64,000 nt of DNA from an uncultured Elusimicrobia bacterium (GCA_945913025.1 CAMECJ010000007.1:34208-98207), one strand, 5' to 3'; shown: positions 16,849-26,501, counted from the first letter of the stretch. Notes: generated by a model not told the origin, from the letters alone. Made by a program: numbers and translations.

Positions 16849-18721
16849 GAATATTGAAAACATCGCAAAAGAATATAATTCGGCGTACAAAAACATTACG
16901 GGCCGCGTGGTTATCTGCGGCGGAACGGGGTGTATTGCCGGCGGTTCGTTGAATGTGTACGAAGCGTTTCAAAAAGAAATGGAAAAACGCAACATCGGTT
17001 TTTGTCTGCAAATTACCAAAGACTGCCACGAAAATTATTTAAGCCTCAGCGGCTGCCGCGGTTTCTGCGCGCAGGGGCCGCTCGTGAGCGTGGGCGACAT
17101 TTTCTATACCAAAGTAAAACCCGAAGACGTGCCCGAAATCGTTGAAAAAACGCTTTTAAAAGGGGAAGTGATTGATCGTTTGTTATACCACAATCCCGCC
17201 TGCGACAAAAAAGCCAAAACGGTGGCGGACATTCCGTTTTATTCCCAGCAGGAACGCATTTTGCTGCACGACTGCGGACGTATCAACCCCGAAGATATTA
17301 ACGAATATATCGCCCACGGCGGTTATGCCCAGGCCAAACGCGCGTATACGGAAATGACGGACGAAGAAGTTTGTAAAGAAATGATTGCTTCCGGTCTGCG
17401 CGGGCGCGGCGGCGGCGGATTCCCGACGGGTAAAAAATGGGATTTAACCCGCGTGGAACCCGGCCCGAAAAAATACGTCATCTGCAACGCCGATGAGGGA
17501 GACCCTGGCGCGTTTATGGACAGAAGCGTTATGGAAGGCAACCCCAACGCCGTACTCGAAGGGATGATGATTGCCGCGCGAGCCATCGGCGCCGACGAAG
17601 GGTATATTTACGTGCGTATGGAATATCCGCTGGCGATTCAGCGCGTGCGCACGGCCATTAAACAGGCCGAAGAATTAGGCATTTTAGGCGAAAATATTTT
17701 CGGCTCCGGCAAGAATTTTAAAATCAACGTAATGGAAGGCGCGGGCGCGTTCGTCTGCGGCGAAGAAACCGCGCTGATTGCCTCCGTGGAAGGCAAACGC
17801 GGTATGCCCAAAATCAAACCGCCGTTCCCCAGCCAGTGCGGTTTGTTCGGCAAACCCACGGTCATCAATAACGTGGAAACCTTAGCTACTGTCGCCAAAA
17901 TTTTGGAAATGGGCGCGGAAGAGTTCCGCAAAATCGGCACGCTGGGCAGCCCGGGCACCAAAACGTTCGCCGTTACGGGGCACATCGCCAACACGGGGCT
18001 CGTGGAAGTTCCCATGGGCACCACGCTGCGCCAGGTGATTGACGACGTGGCCGGCGGTACCACCAACGACGACGGCACCGTCAACAAAGCCGCCTTTAAA
18101 GCCGCGCAAATCGGCGGCCCTTCCGGCGGTTGTCTGACCAAAGAACATTTGGATTTGCCGCTTGATTTTGATTCCTTAAAATCCGCGGGCGCGATGGTTG
18201 GTTCCGGCGGGCTTGTGGTGATGAACGACAAAACGTGTATGGTAAACGTGGCGCGCTTCTTCCTGGAATTTACCCAGCGCGAATCGTGCGGCAAATGCGT
18301 GCCGTGCCGCGAAGGTACGGAGCAGATGCTTACCATGCTTAACGACATTGTGGAAGGCCGCGCGACGCTCAAAACGCTGGAAAATTTGGAAGATCTTGCC
18401 AAAGCGGTACAAAAATCTTCCCTTTGCGCGCTTGGCAAAACGGCGCCGAATCCGGTGCTTTCCACGCTCAAACATTTTAGAGAAGAATACCTCGCCCACG
18501 TGGTGGACAAACGCTGCCCCGCCGGAGTGTGCAAGGCGCTGGCGCGCTTTGAGATCGCGGCGGACAAATGCAAAGGCTGCGGCATGTGCAAACGCGCGTG
18601 TCCGGTGCAGGCCATCAGCGGCGAAGTGGGCAAACCGCACCGCATTGATCCTAAAAAGTGCATCAAATGCGGCGGATGTAAATCCACCTGCAAATTTGGC
18701 GCGGTCACAGTAGGAGCGTAA
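16838..18721 (+). CDS. hydB: NuoF-like flavoprotein subunit of [FeFe]-hydrogenase
   Basis: A 627-residue NAD(P)H-oxidoreducing subunit. In order: an N-terminal thioredoxin-like [2Fe-2S] domain (about 1-120, with four Cys), the FMN/NADH-binding NuoF core with GRGGGGFPTGKKW and GAGAFVCGEETAL, an SLBB domain, a [4Fe-4S] site ESCGKCVPCREGTEQ, and a C-terminal two-cluster ferredoxin domain (CKGCGMCKRACP and CIKCGGCKSTC). This order is that of HydB/HndC of trimeric or tetrameric electron-bifurcating or NAD(P)-linked hydrogenases. The reaction couples H2 evolution to oxidation of NADH plus reduced ferredoxin, or the reverse. Bifurcation is inferred from subunit makeup. Confidence 0.94.
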   Translation: MATKNIENIAKEYNSAYKNITGRVVICGGTGCIAGGSLNVYEAFQKEMEKRNIGFCLQITKDCHENYLSLSGCRGFCAQGPLVSVGDIFYTKVKPEDVPEIVEKTLLKGEVIDRLLYHNPACDKKAKTVADIPFYSQQERILLHDCGRINPEDINEYIAHGGYAQAKRAYTEMTDEEVCKEMIASGLRGRGGGGFPTGKKWDLTRVEPGPKKYVICNADEGDPGAFMDRSVMEGNPNAVLEGMMIAARAIGADEGYIYVRMEYPLAIQRVRTAIKQAEELGILGENIFGSGKNFKINVMEGAGAFVCGEETALIASVEGKRGMPKIKPPFPSQCGLFGKPTVINNVETLATVAKILEMGAEEFRKIGTLGSPGTKTFAVTGHIANTGLVEVPMGTTLRQVIDDVAGGTTNDDGTVNKAAFKAAQIGGPSGGCLTKEHLDLPLDFDSLKSAGAMVGSGGLVVMNDKTCMVNVARFFLEFTQRESCGKCVPCREGTEQMLTMLNDIVEGRATLKTLENLEDLAKAVQKSSLCALGKTAPNPVLSTLKHFREEYLAHVVDKRCPAGVCKALARFEIAADKCKGCGMCKRACPVQAISGEVGKPHRIDPKKCIKCGGCKSTCKFGAVTVGA

Positions 18722-18737
18722 CCACGGGAGAGGCCTT

Positions 18738-20474
18738 ATGGAAAACGAAAACTTTGTAACTATCGAAGGGAAAAGAGTCGCCATTGAAGGCGAAAAAAAC
18801 TTGTTGGAACTTGTCCGCAAAGCCAATTTCAACATTGTTACGTTCTGTTACCACCCTGAACTGGCCGCCTACGGCGCGTGCCGTTTGTGCTTGGTGGAAG
18901 TAGAGGGAATGGGCATTGTGGCTTCGTGCACGGTTGCCCCAAAAGCGGGGATGAAAGTGCGCGTAAACAGCGACGAAATCCGCAAGTTGCGCCGCATTAA
19001 TTTGGAGCTGTTGCTGTCCTCCGGCAACCACAACTGTACGCTGTGCTCCAAATCGGGCAACTGCAAACTCCAAAAGCTCGCCAAAGATTTGGACGTAACG
19101 GAAATCCGCTTTAAATCCAAAAAACTGGACAGCCATAAAGACGCTACGTCGCCCGCTTTGGTGCGCGATCACAGTAAGTGTATCCTGTGCGGAAACTGCG
19201 TACGCATTTGTAACGAAGTGCAGGGTATCGGCGCGATTGATTTTGCGTTTCGCGGGTTCCGCTCCAAAATCGCCACCGCGTTTAATAAAGAGCTCGGCCA
19301 AAGCCACGAATGCGTGTCCTGCGGCCAGTGCGCGCGCGTCTGCCCGACGGGCGCATTGATGCCCAATTCTTCGGAAATCGAAGAAGTTTTTAAAGCAATT
19401 AACAATCCCAAAAAGAAAGTGGCCGTGCACATCGCTCCGGCGGTGCGCGTGGGCCTTGGCGAAATTTTCGGCCTGCCGCAGGGGCAAAATGTAGACGGGA
19501 AAATCGCCGCCGCGCTTCGTATGCTGGGGTTTGACTACGTGTACGATACCGCTTTCGCGGCCGACCTGACGATTGTGGAAGAAGCGACCGAGTTTCTGGA
19601 ACGTTTCAAAAAAGGAACAAACCTGCCGCAGTTTACCAGCTGCTGCCCCGCGTGGGTCAATTATGTGGAAAAATTCGCGCCTGAATTTATCCCCAATTTG
19701 TCCACCGCGCGTTCGCCGATGCAGATGATGGGGCCCGTATTAAAAGCCGATTTTGAAGAAAGAGGCGGCAAACGCGAAGACCTCGTCGTGGTGGCGGTGA
19801 TGCCGTGTTCGGCCAAAAAATCCGAAGCTAAACGCGGGGAATTTTATGTAGACAGCAACCCCGATACGGATTACGTGGTTACCACGGTTGGACTTGCGCG
19901 TATGATTAAAGAAGCGGGTATTGATTTCGTCAATTTGGAAAACGAATGGTTTGATATGCCCTTCGGCACCAAAACGGGTGCGGGCGTGATTTTCGGTGCG
20001 TCCGGCGGCGTGATGGAAGCGGCGTTGCGTTATGCGCTTGCCGAGTTGGATCCCGCCAACGCACGCAGCGTCAAATTTACGAGCCTGCGCGACAGCAAAG
20101 TATTCAAAGAGAAAACCATTACGGTGGGCGATTTAAAAATCCGCACTGCGGTGGTAAGCGGCCTTAAAAACGCGCGCAAACTTTTGGACGAGATTAAAGC
20201 CGGTAAGAACCAGTACGACTTTATTGAGGTTATGTCCTGCCAAGGCGGTTGTGTGGCCGGAGCCGGACAGCCGCAGTTTGACGGCTGGGCGCCGCGCAAA
20301 AAACGCGCCGAAGGCTTGTATCAGGAAGATACGGAACTGGCCTATAGACCGCAGGACAACAGCGGCGTATTGGCGTTGTACGGGCGTATTTTGGACAAGA
20401 TTGGCGGCAAGGTGGCGCACCAACTGCTGCATACGCACTACAAAGACAAGAAGGACCGCACCGGACAGAAATAA
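18738..20474 (+). CDS. hydA: [FeFe]-hydrogenase catalytic subunit
   Basis: 578 residues. N-terminal [2Fe-2S] domain (CYHPELAAYGACRLC), His-Cys [4Fe-4S] site (HNCTLCSKSGNC), two [4Fe-4S] sites (CILCGNCVRIC, CVSCGQCARVC), then the H-cluster domain with L1 TSCCPAW, L2 MPCSAKK and L3 MSCQGGCVAGAGQP. All four cluster cysteines are present. L3 is slightly unusual (SCQGG where CpI-type enzymes have ACPGG). The length fits HndD/HydA forms without a C-terminal [2Fe-2S] extension. It starts after GGGAGAGG, 16 bases behind hydB. The HydE/F/G maturases must be encoded elsewhere. Confidence 0.96.
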   Translation: MENENFVTIEGKRVAIEGEKNLLELVRKANFNIVTFCYHPELAAYGACRLCLVEVEGMGIVASCTVAPKAGMKVRVNSDEIRKLRRINLELLLSSGNHNCTLCSKSGNCKLQKLAKDLDVTEIRFKSKKLDSHKDATSPALVRDHSKCILCGNCVRICNEVQGIGAIDFAFRGFRSKIATAFNKELGQSHECVSCGQCARVCPTGALMPNSSEIEEVFKAINNPKKKVAVHIAPAVRVGLGEIFGLPQGQNVDGKIAAALRMLGFDYVYDTAFAADLTIVEEATEFLERFKKGTNLPQFTSCCPAWVNYVEKFAPEFIPNLSTARSPMQMMGPVLKADFEERGGKREDLVVVAVMPCSAKKSEAKRGEFYVDSNPDTDYVVTTVGLARMIKEAGIDFVNLENEWFDMPFGTKTGAGVIFGASGGVMEAALRYALAELDPANARSVKFTSLRDSKVFKEKTITVGDLKIRTAVVSGLKNARKLLDEIKAGKNQYDFIEVMSCQGGCVAGAGQPQFDGWAPRKKRAEGLYQEDTELAYRPQDNSGVLALYGRILDKIGGKVAHQLLHTHYKDKKDRTGQK

Positions 20475-20507
20475 GTATAACGGCTGTTCTTAACGTGCAA
20501 TTTGCGC

Positions 20508-20543
20508 ACAAGGGATAAGAAATATCTTTTTCTTATCCCTTGT
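20508..20543 (+). terminator. Intrinsic terminator of the hyd operon
   Basis: Perfect 15-pair stem (20508-20522 with 20529-20543), ending in a short T run. Confidence 0.88.
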
Positions 20544-20587
20544 TTCTTCCTGGGGCAACCATTTTCCAAAATCTGTTTTGGTTGTTA

Positions 20588-20707
20588 TTCCCTGCCTTAA
20601 CCCGTCTATAAAATACGTTCCGTACGGGATAAGCATTTTATTTGTCTGAGCCGCAGGCGAGTTGTAAAATGCGCCGTACGGAACTGAATTTTATGGGTGC
20701 GGCAGGG
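20588..20707. repeat. Large palindromic element, about 120 bp
   Basis: Nested inverted repeats: CCCTGCC/GGCAGGG at the ends, ATAAAAT/ATTTTAT, GTTCCGTACGG/CCGTACGGAAC and GCATTTTA/TAAAATGC (the last with a G-T or skipped base) around a 20-base loop. It would fold into one long stem. It lies after the operon terminator and before a pilin promoter. It has no coding content. It could be a small non-autonomous mobile element or a structured RNA. Confidence 0.6.
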
Positions 20708-20756
20708 CAGTCTTTTTGGTTCTTTTTCTACTGTTAGAAAAAGAAGAAGGAGGGGC

Positions 20757-20783
20757 TTGACCCGTTTTTTTTTTTGATATCAT
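20757..20783 (+). promoter_or_regulatory. Pilin promoter with an 11-T spacer
   Basis: TTGACC (20757-20762), CG, eleven T, GA, TATCAT (20778-20783). The TGA before the hexamer forms an extended -10. The spacer is 15 bases. It shares its design with the promoters at 30667, 39215 and 49663. Confidence 0.6.
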
Positions 20784-20817
20784 GGGGATAATTCTGAGTA
20801 GTAGGGGGATGTCTCTC

Positions 20818-21459
20818 ATGTATAAAAATACCGTCATGCTGAACTTGTTTCAGCATCCATATCAAAGGGGAAAAAGACTTAATAAACAGCCTGGATTCCG
20901 GGTCTACGCCCAGAATGACGGAGGAGAGAAAGGTTTTACGCTGATTGAATTATTAGTCGTTGTCTTAATTATCGGTATTTTGTCGGCCGTTGCGCTGCCG
21001 CAGTACCAAAAAGCGGTGGAAAAAAGCCGTGCTTCGCAGGCACTTGCGGTGTTAAAATCAGTTGCTGCAGCGCAAGAGGCGTATTATATGGCTAACGGTA
21101 CGTATGCTAGAACTTTTGACGAACTGGATATAGAACTCCCGTGGAGCGGTACGGAAAAATGGTACAGCAACGCAACGGATACGCGTTCCAACGGGGAATG
21201 GTCTATGCAGTTGTTGGGGGAGTCTGGGGCAAATGGGGTGTATATCGGTCGATTGAAAGGTAAATATAAAGGCGGCGGTTTTGGTTATTTTTTTGTTACA
21301 CCGAATAATTCCCAATATGATAAAAACAGGGTGCTTTGTTTGGAGCGTAAAAGCGGAGGAATTGTTTTTAGCGGAGCCGAGGGCGAGTATTGCCGGCAGG
21401 TGATGGGCGGTACTTTTAAAGGAGGGGAAGCGAATGTCCGCCAGTATACGCTGCCTTAA
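20818..21459 (+). CDS. Type IV pilin-like protein with elongated leader
   Basis: 213 residues. The prepilin signature [20 protein letters not shown] begins at residue 38, with the peptidase site G39-F40 and Glu at +5, followed by [16 protein letters not shown] as in PilE-type major pilins. The globular part has Cys residues near the C-terminus (VLCLERK, EYCRQV). The leader is 39 residues instead of the usual 6-15; residues 6-34 are encoded by an 87-bp palindromic element. The start is chosen at MYKN by analogy with the 39404 pilin, which has a strong ribosome site there. No pilus assembly genes are nearby. Confidence 0.88.
   Translation: MYKNTVMLNLFQHPYQRGKRLNKQPGFRVYAQNDGGEKGFTLIELLVVVLIIGILSAVALPQYQKAVEKSRASQALAVLKSVAAAQEAYYMANGTYARTFDELDIELPWSGTEKWYSNATDTRSNGEWSMQLLGESGANGVYIGRLKGKYKGGGFGYFFVTPNNSQYDKNRVLCLERKSGGIVFSGAEGEYCRQVMGGTFKGGEANVRQYTLP
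20833..20919 (+). repeat. GTCAT...ATGAC palindromic element inside a pilin leader
   Basis: 87 bp bounded by GTCAT and ATGAC, with an internal hairpin ATGCTGA...TCAGCAT (20836-20842 with 20850-20856) and a second imperfect hairpin. It is in frame (29 codons) and at the same position as the 39419-39505 copy. Confidence 0.75.
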
Positions 21460-22091
21460 TTTTCTTCTGTGTACACCAGCATATAACCCGTTTTAAGGGT
21501 AATTTGAAAATATTTTCCCGTCGTTTGGTTGCTTAGGCTCCGTCCGGCGCGCGTCCAAGAAAGACGTGCATTAGTCAGCGGATATTTCAGCCCTTTCAGT
21601 GTTACGCCCGTACACGTTTTTAGCGGAATCAAACTCACGCGTGCACCGCGTTTGCACGCAAATTTCCGCGTGGCTGCCAAGGGATAAATTGTCCAGTTAG
21701 GCGATGCAAAGCAAATCTCTATTTTATTTACATACGGATAGACCGATAAAAAATTGCCGAGCGTAAAATCCATTCTTCCGCCAGTAAACCCGCAAATTAC
21801 GCATTTTTTGCAGTTGTGTTTTGTCAGATAGTCGAGTGCCTTTTCCAAATCTGTATTATGCTGGTTATCTACAAAAATAAATTTATCGTTGCCTAGTTGT
21901 TTTTTGGCGGCGGAGGAAACAGAATCCAAATCGCCGATAACAATGTCCGGCGTTATGCCGCAAGATAAAGCGCGGTCGGCCCCGCCGTCGGCCGCTAAAA
22001 CAAAATCCGCCCGTTTCGCCTGCGCGCGTAAAAAGTCTGCCGGTAAGGTTTCCCCATTACCGATCAGTAATACATTGGAAAACTTTGTCAT
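21456..22091 (-). CDS. thiN: Thiamine pyrophosphokinase
   Basis: Transfers pyrophosphate from ATP to thiamine, giving the cofactor TPP directly. 211 residues, the normal size. The N-terminal signature is clear: [27 protein letters not shown] and [11 protein letters not shown] carry the conserved Asp residues for Mg-ATP. The C-terminal thiamine-binding beta domain follows. The start lies 35 bases inside the upstream SSS-transporter gene, so the two are probably co-transcribed. Its tail overlaps the convergent pilin by four bases. Confidence 0.9.
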   Translation of the reverse strand: MTKFSNVLLIGNGETLPADFLRAQAKRADFVLAADGGADRALSCGITPDIVIGDLDSVSSAAKKQLGNDKFIFVDNQHNTDLEKALDYLTKHNCKKCVICGFTGGRMDFTLGNFLSVYPYVNKIEICFASPNWTIYPLAATRKFACKRGARVSLIPLKTCTGVTLKGLKYPLTNARLSWTRAGRSLSNQTTGKYFQITLKTGYMLVYTEEN

Positions 22092-23484
22092 ATTTGCTCC
22101 GGCAAAGAATTAAAATAATAAGGCCCGTTGCTACACCGATGTAAAACGGATCCAAAGCTTCCAGTAGTTCGTGCTTGGGGATAAACCGCCACGCGGTCAT
22201 CGCCGCCGCGCTGGTAAGCGAGGAGCGCACAAATAACCGGTCGCTGATGCGGTGCGGCCATAGGTAGCCGGCTAAAATCGGTACTAAGAGACAGGCCGAA
22301 AAGTAAGAACCGAGCACCAACCAGATTTCTTTAAAACTTCCTTTAAACAGCTGTGCCATTATAATCGCCAATATTCCCACGATAAAAATAGAGATGCGGT
22401 TTGAGAATACCACGTTTCGGAAGCGTTTGCGAAAGAAATCAAAACTTAACGTGTTGGACGAAATGAATAAAAACGAATTAAGCGTGGAAAGAATAATCGC
22501 CAATATGCCGGCGACAAAAAAACCTCGCAGTCCGGCGGGGAGCAGTTGTACGGAGTAGAAAAAGTACGCCTGCGCTGGCTCGGCATTGGGCAGAACGGCG
22601 CGCGCATATAAAGAACCCGCCGTGGTGCAGAGGTCGAAGCAAAACCAAATAACCGTGGAAATAAGAACGCCTTTTTTGACGACGGCCGGACTTTTTGCCG
22701 CAAAACACCGTTGGTAGAAGCTGGGGTCAATAAGGGCCGACAGCGCGATAAAGCCCCAAATCAGCGTGTTGGCCCACGAATTTCCGCCCGTAACAGAAAA
22801 GTGTCCGGCGGGCAGATTGGCTTTTAAAAAAGAGAGTCCGCCAAACGCGTGCAGTGAAAACAAGACGACCAAAAGCACCGCGCCGCACATCACAAAAAAT
22901 TGTACCAAGTCCGAAAACACGACGGAGCGGAACCCTCCCCACGCCGTATACAAACAGGTAAACAGCGTGCCGTAAATCATTCCTTGCAGCACGCTGAGTC
23001 CAAATACCATATGCAGGAACATTCCTAAACTGAGGACGTAGGCCACGGGCGTAATGTAAAAAAACGTGAATACTGCGGCCACTTTGGCTGATTTCGGGCC
23101 GAACATCTGGTTAGTTAAATCAGGCAGCGTCATTGAGTTAAACCGCGCCACTTTTTCGGCGATGAAGAACGCAAAAATCAAATAGGCCGCATACCAAAAC
23201 AACCCTTGCGTGATAAAGTTATAAATGCCGTAATTAAACGTAATTTCGTTCACGCCGAAGATCCCGCCGTACCACGTGGCGACGAGCGTCGCCACAAAGA
23301 GCGGAAGCGTCAGCTGCCGCCCCATCAGCAGATAGTCCAGCGGGGTCATTTCAGCCGTCTGTTTGCTCTTTTTCAGCCGGACATTGCCGTACAGCGCGGC
23401 GGCGAAGGTAATGCCCAACACGGCTGCAAAAACAAGCCAGTCCGCCCAATGAAAATAAGAAACGGTTTTCAGTTCGCTTAACAT
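22057..23484 (-). CDS. Sodium:solute symporter (SSS family)
   Basis: A 475-residue inner-membrane Na+-coupled transporter with about thirteen spans, showing family segments such as ATWYGGIFGVNE, LPDLTNQMFG and TAWGGFRSVVFSDLVQ. It overlaps and precedes thiN. SSS proteins beside thiamine genes have been predicted to import thiamine or its pyrimidine precursor (ThiV-type predictions), so such a substrate is plausible here, but from context alone. Confidence 0.85.
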   Translation of the reverse strand: MLSELKTVSYFHWADWLVFAAVLGITFAAALYGNVRLKKSKQTAEMTPLDYLLMGRQLTLPLFVATLVATWYGGIFGVNEITFNYGIYNFITQGLFWYAAYLIFAFFIAEKVARFNSMTLPDLTNQMFGPKSAKVAAVFTFFYITPVAYVLSLGMFLHMVFGLSVLQGMIYGTLFTCLYTAWGGFRSVVFSDLVQFFVMCGAVLLVVLFSLHAFGGLSFLKANLPAGHFSVTGGNSWANTLIWGFIALSALIDPSFYQRCFAAKSPAVVKKGVLISTVIWFCFDLCTTAGSLYARAVLPNAEPAQAYFFYSVQLLPAGLRGFFVAGILAIILSTLNSFLFISSNTLSFDFFRKRFRNVVFSNRISIFIVGILAIIMAQLFKGSFKEIWLVLGSYFSACLLVPILAGYLWPHRISDRLFVRSSLTSAAAMTAWRFIPKHELLEALDPFYIGVATGLIILILCRSKYDKVFQCITDR

Positions 23485-23499
23485 TTGCTTTCCTGTTAA

Positions 23500-23525
23500 A
23501 AGCCCCTTGGCGGGCCAAGGGGCTT
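23500..23525 (-). terminator. Intrinsic terminator after the first YfcC gene
   Basis: Perfect 11-pair stem (23500-23510 with 23515-23525), with a T run on the minus strand. Confidence 0.85.
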
Positions 23526-23534
23526 ATGGTTATT

Positions 23535-24929
23535 TTACCAAATATAGTAGGCCGGAATAAGCAGCAGCATAGAAAGTGTAATCAAAATGATTTCAAGCCG
23601 CATAAACCATTTTACCCACATCGGGTACGATATGCCCGCAAGAGCGAGCGCCCCCATTGTGACGGGCGCTGTCGGGATAATCGGGTTGCCCCAGCCTTCG
23701 CCGAACTGGTAGGCTAAAATAACCGTTTGGCGCGATACGTTGACAAGATCCCCCAACGGAACCATAATCGGCATTGTCAGCACCGCTTGGCCGGAGCCGG
23801 ATGCGATAAAAAAGTTCAGCACCGTTTGGATAACGAACATGGCCTGCGAAGCCAAAATGGGGTGCAAATTGCCCACGCTTTGCGTCATCACGTGCAGGAA
23901 CGTATCCAAAATATGCCCGTTGGTAGCAACGATGACGATAGAGCGCGCTAGCGCCATCAGCACGCACACACCCATCATTGATTTGGCGCCGTCGATGATA
24001 GCGTCGGTGGATTGGTCCAACGTTAGTTTGCCGAAGTATGCACAGGCAATCGTTACGCCCAAAAATACGGCGGCGATTTCAATCATATACCATTGGTAGC
24101 GGATAACGCCGTAAAACAGTACAATCATTCCGATTAAAAACGACGCTATTACCAACTTGTGCGCGCGGGTCAGCCGGAAGGTTTCGTCCACCACCACGTC
24201 GTTGATAATGTTCAGTTCGGCGCGTTTTTCCAGGTCCATTTTGTACGTTAGGCTTTTGGTGGGATTTTTCCGCACGCGTTCGCCGTACCACGTAAAGAAC
24301 GCGGCTACTACGGACGTGAAAATAAACCATACCAAAAGACGGTACTGCCAGCCGGAGTACATCGGCAGCTGGGCGATCGTCTGCGCGATGCCGACGGTAA
24401 ACGGGTTGACGAACGCAGACGAAAACCCCGTAAACGCGCCGATAAACGGAATGGACATTCCGATTACCGTATCGTATCCCAGCGAGAGCGCAAGCGGAAT
24501 AAAGATGGGGATGAAAATCAGCGTTTCCTCCTCCATTCCGAACAACGCCCCGCACAGGGAGAACAGAAACATACACACGGGGATAAAAACCTTTTTGTAT
24601 TGGGGCTTACTGGCGAAGAAAAAGCTTACCTTTTTTATCAGCGTGTTAATGGCGCCGGTACGTTCGATAATCGTAAACAGTGCGCCAACCACCAAAATAA
24701 ACGCGATAATTTCCGCGCATTGGGTAAAGCCTTCCACCGGAGCGGCGAGAATATTGCCGGGGTTTTGCGGTTCTTTTGCTACGGTGTGATAGGAACCTGC
24801 TATGGCATAGGTACGTCCGTCTGTTTCTATGCGGTCGTATTGGCCGGCGGGGACGATCCACGTCAGCGCGGCCACAAACACCATAATGGAGAACACCAAA
24901 AAGTAGGTGTTACACAGCATTTTTTTCAT
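23535..24929 (-). CDS. YfcC-family carrier (DcuC-like), copy 1
   Basis: A 464-residue inner-membrane protein of the YfcC group in the DcuC superfamily, with about twelve spans. Typical features are the N-terminal TWIVPAGQYDR with the following periplasmic loop, the GMEEETLIFIPIFIPLALSLGYD segment, and ASGSGQAVLTMPI with EGWGNPIIPT near the end. Members are thought to move C4-dicarboxylates or basic amino acids, but substrates are poorly known. A paralogue follows at 25035-26501, each with its own terminator. Confidence 0.85.
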   Translation of the reverse strand: MKKMLCNTYFLVFSIMVFVAALTWIVPAGQYDRIETDGRTYAIAGSYHTVAKEPQNPGNILAAPVEGFTQCAEIIAFILVVGALFTIIERTGAINTLIKKVSFFFASKPQYKKVFIPVCMFLFSLCGALFGMEEETLIFIPIFIPLALSLGYDTVIGMSIPFIGAFTGFSSAFVNPFTVGIAQTIAQLPMYSGWQYRLLVWFIFTSVVAAFFTWYGERVRKNPTKSLTYKMDLEKRAELNIINDVVVDETFRLTRAHKLVIASFLIGMIVLFYGVIRYQWYMIEIAAVFLGVTIACAYFGKLTLDQSTDAIIDGAKSMMGVCVLMALARSIVIVATNGHILDTFLHVMTQSVGNLHPILASQAMFVIQTVLNFFIASGSGQAVLTMPIMVPLGDLVNVSRQTVILAYQFGEGWGNPIIPTAPVTMGALALAGISYPMWVKWFMRLEIILITLSMLLLIPAYYIW

Positions 24930-24986
24930 TTACTTTTGTTTTCCTCTTTCTCGTACAAGTTGGTACGTCTTTTTTGCAAGCAAAAA

Positions 24987-25026
24987 GCGTCCCTCCGGCT
25001 CAAACAAAATAAATGCGGAGGGACGC
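24987..25026 (-). terminator. Intrinsic terminator after the second YfcC gene
   Basis: 11-pair stem (24987-24997 with 25016-25026), followed by TTTTT on the minus strand. Confidence 0.85.
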
Positions 25027-25034
25027 AAAAACGC

Positions 25035-26501
25035 TTATTGCCACTTCATTAAATACGGCGGCACTAAAAACGCAAACGACAATAAATACATTACGACTAA
25101 AAGCGGCAGCATCCATTTCAGCCATTTCGGGTACGCAATACGCGCAAACCCGATGGCGGCAATGGTAACGGGGTCGGTGGGGATAACCATATTCATCCAG
25201 CTGCCGCCCAGTTGGAAGGCGAGCACCATCGTCTGGCGCGTAATGCCGATGAGATCTGCCAGGGGAGCCAAAATAGGCATTGTTAGCACGGCTTTACCGG
25301 AGCCGGAGGGAATGAAAAAGTCGATAATCGTTTGCAGCATCATAGCCGCCCAGGACGCACATACCGGATGCAGGTGCTTAATGCCGGAGGACATCCAGTC
25401 CAAAAGCGTATCCAAAATGTGCCCGTTGTTGGCGATAATGACAATGGCCTGCGCAAAGCACAAAAGCATAGCAATTTCGGCCATACCGCGCACGCCGTCA
25501 AAAAACGCATCGTTAAATTGCTGCATACCCATCTTGCCCAAAATACCGCACAGAAATCCGACGCCCAAAAACAGCGCGGCGATTTCCGTAATGTACCAGC
25601 CGGATTCTTCCAGCTTCAGCATCGTCATCAAATCTACGCCCCACATGTCATAAATCATAGAGCAGATTTGCGGTTTAAGTACGCCGATGATCAGCCCCAA
25701 CATTCCAAGGCCGAACGCCGCTAAGACCCATTTCTGGCGGCGGGTCATTTTGGTTTCTTGTTTATTGAGTTTTAATTCTTTGCGTTTTTCGATATCAAAT
25801 TCGTACGTTAAACTTTTGGTGGGATCTTTACGGATTTTACGCGCGTAAACGCTCAGCCACGTAATGACCACCGCGGTGCAGATAATCCAAATAATAAAGC
25901 GGTAGCCAATGCCGGAATACAGCGGCACCTGGGCGATTCCCTGCGCAATGCCGACGGTAAACGGATTGGTAAACGCTGCGGCAAAGCCCACGCCCGCGCC
26001 GATAAACGGAATGGCGGTGCCGAGGGCGGAGTCGTACCCCAGCGAAAGGGCCAGGGGAATAAAAATGGGAATAAAAATCAGTGCTTCTTCGCACATTCCA
26101 AACGTGGCCCCGCACAGCGAGAATACAATAATCCCAAGCGGAATAAACAGAAAACGCAAATTCGGCCGTTTTTGAAAAAATCCGCTGGCGGCCTGAATGC
26201 CCGCCGCAATAGCGCCCGTTTTTTCCACTACCGCCAGTACGCCGCCGATAACGAGCAGGAATACGATAACCTCGGCTGTATTGGAAAAACCTTGAACGGG
26301 AGCTTTTAATACATCAAAAAGACCCTGCGGATTGGCAGGAACAGAATGATAGGTGCCGGCGACGACGACCCTGCGTCCGTCTACATCCATTTTGTCATAC
26401 GCGCCGCTGGGCACAACCCACGTCAGCGCGGCTACGATTGCGATAATGGAAAGAATAATCGCAAACGTGTTAAGCTTTATTTTGGACAGAATTTTAGACA
26501 T
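25035..26501 (-). CDS. YfcC-family carrier (DcuC-like), copy 2
   Basis: A 488-residue paralogue of the previous gene with the same landmarks (TWVVPSGAYDK, CEEALIFIPIFIPLALSLGYD, PSGSGKAVLTMPI, GSWMNMVIPTDP). It carries about 25 extra residues in the central loop (around 290-310). Two adjacent, diverged copies suggest different substrates within an amino-acid or dicarboxylate economy, in keeping with glutamate dehydrogenase and peptidases elsewhere in the window. Confidence 0.85.
   Translation of the reverse strand: MSKILSKIKLNTFAIILSIIAIVAALTWVVPSGAYDKMDVDGRRVVVAGTYHSVPANPQGLFDVLKAPVQGFSNTAEVIVFLLVIGGVLAVVEKTGAIAAGIQAASGFFQKRPNLRFLFIPLGIIVFSLCGATFGMCEEALIFIPIFIPLALSLGYDSALGTAIPFIGAGVGFAAAFTNPFTVGIAQGIAQVPLYSGIGYRFIIWIICTAVVITWLSVYARKIRKDPTKSLTYEFDIEKRKELKLNKQETKMTRRQKWVLAAFGLGMLGLIIGVLKPQICSMIYDMWGVDLMTMLKLEESGWYITEIAALFLGVGFLCGILGKMGMQQFNDAFFDGVRGMAEIAMLLCFAQAIVIIANNGHILDTLLDWMSSGIKHLHPVCASWAAMMLQTIIDFFIPSGSGKAVLTMPILAPLADLIGITRQTMVLAFQLGGSWMNMVIPTDPVTIAAIGFARIAYPKWLKWMLPLLVVMYLLSFAFLVPPYLMKWQ

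Noticed and set aside
17638..18708. Minus-strand open frame of 356 codons
   Set aside because: Shadow of the hydB gene, whose domains and cluster motifs are unambiguous on the plus strand.
16363..18721. NuoE/NuoF of respiratory complex I
   Set aside because: The operon continues into an [FeFe]-hydrogenase with H-cluster motifs and has no membrane Nuo subunits.
20757..20783. TTGACCCG-T(n) blocks as Rho-independent terminators
   Set aside because: The stems are only 3-5 pairs. At 30667 the upstream gene is divergent, and at 20757 and 49663 strong terminators already lie upstream. Constant position before pilins and a -10-like hexamer after the T run favour promoters.
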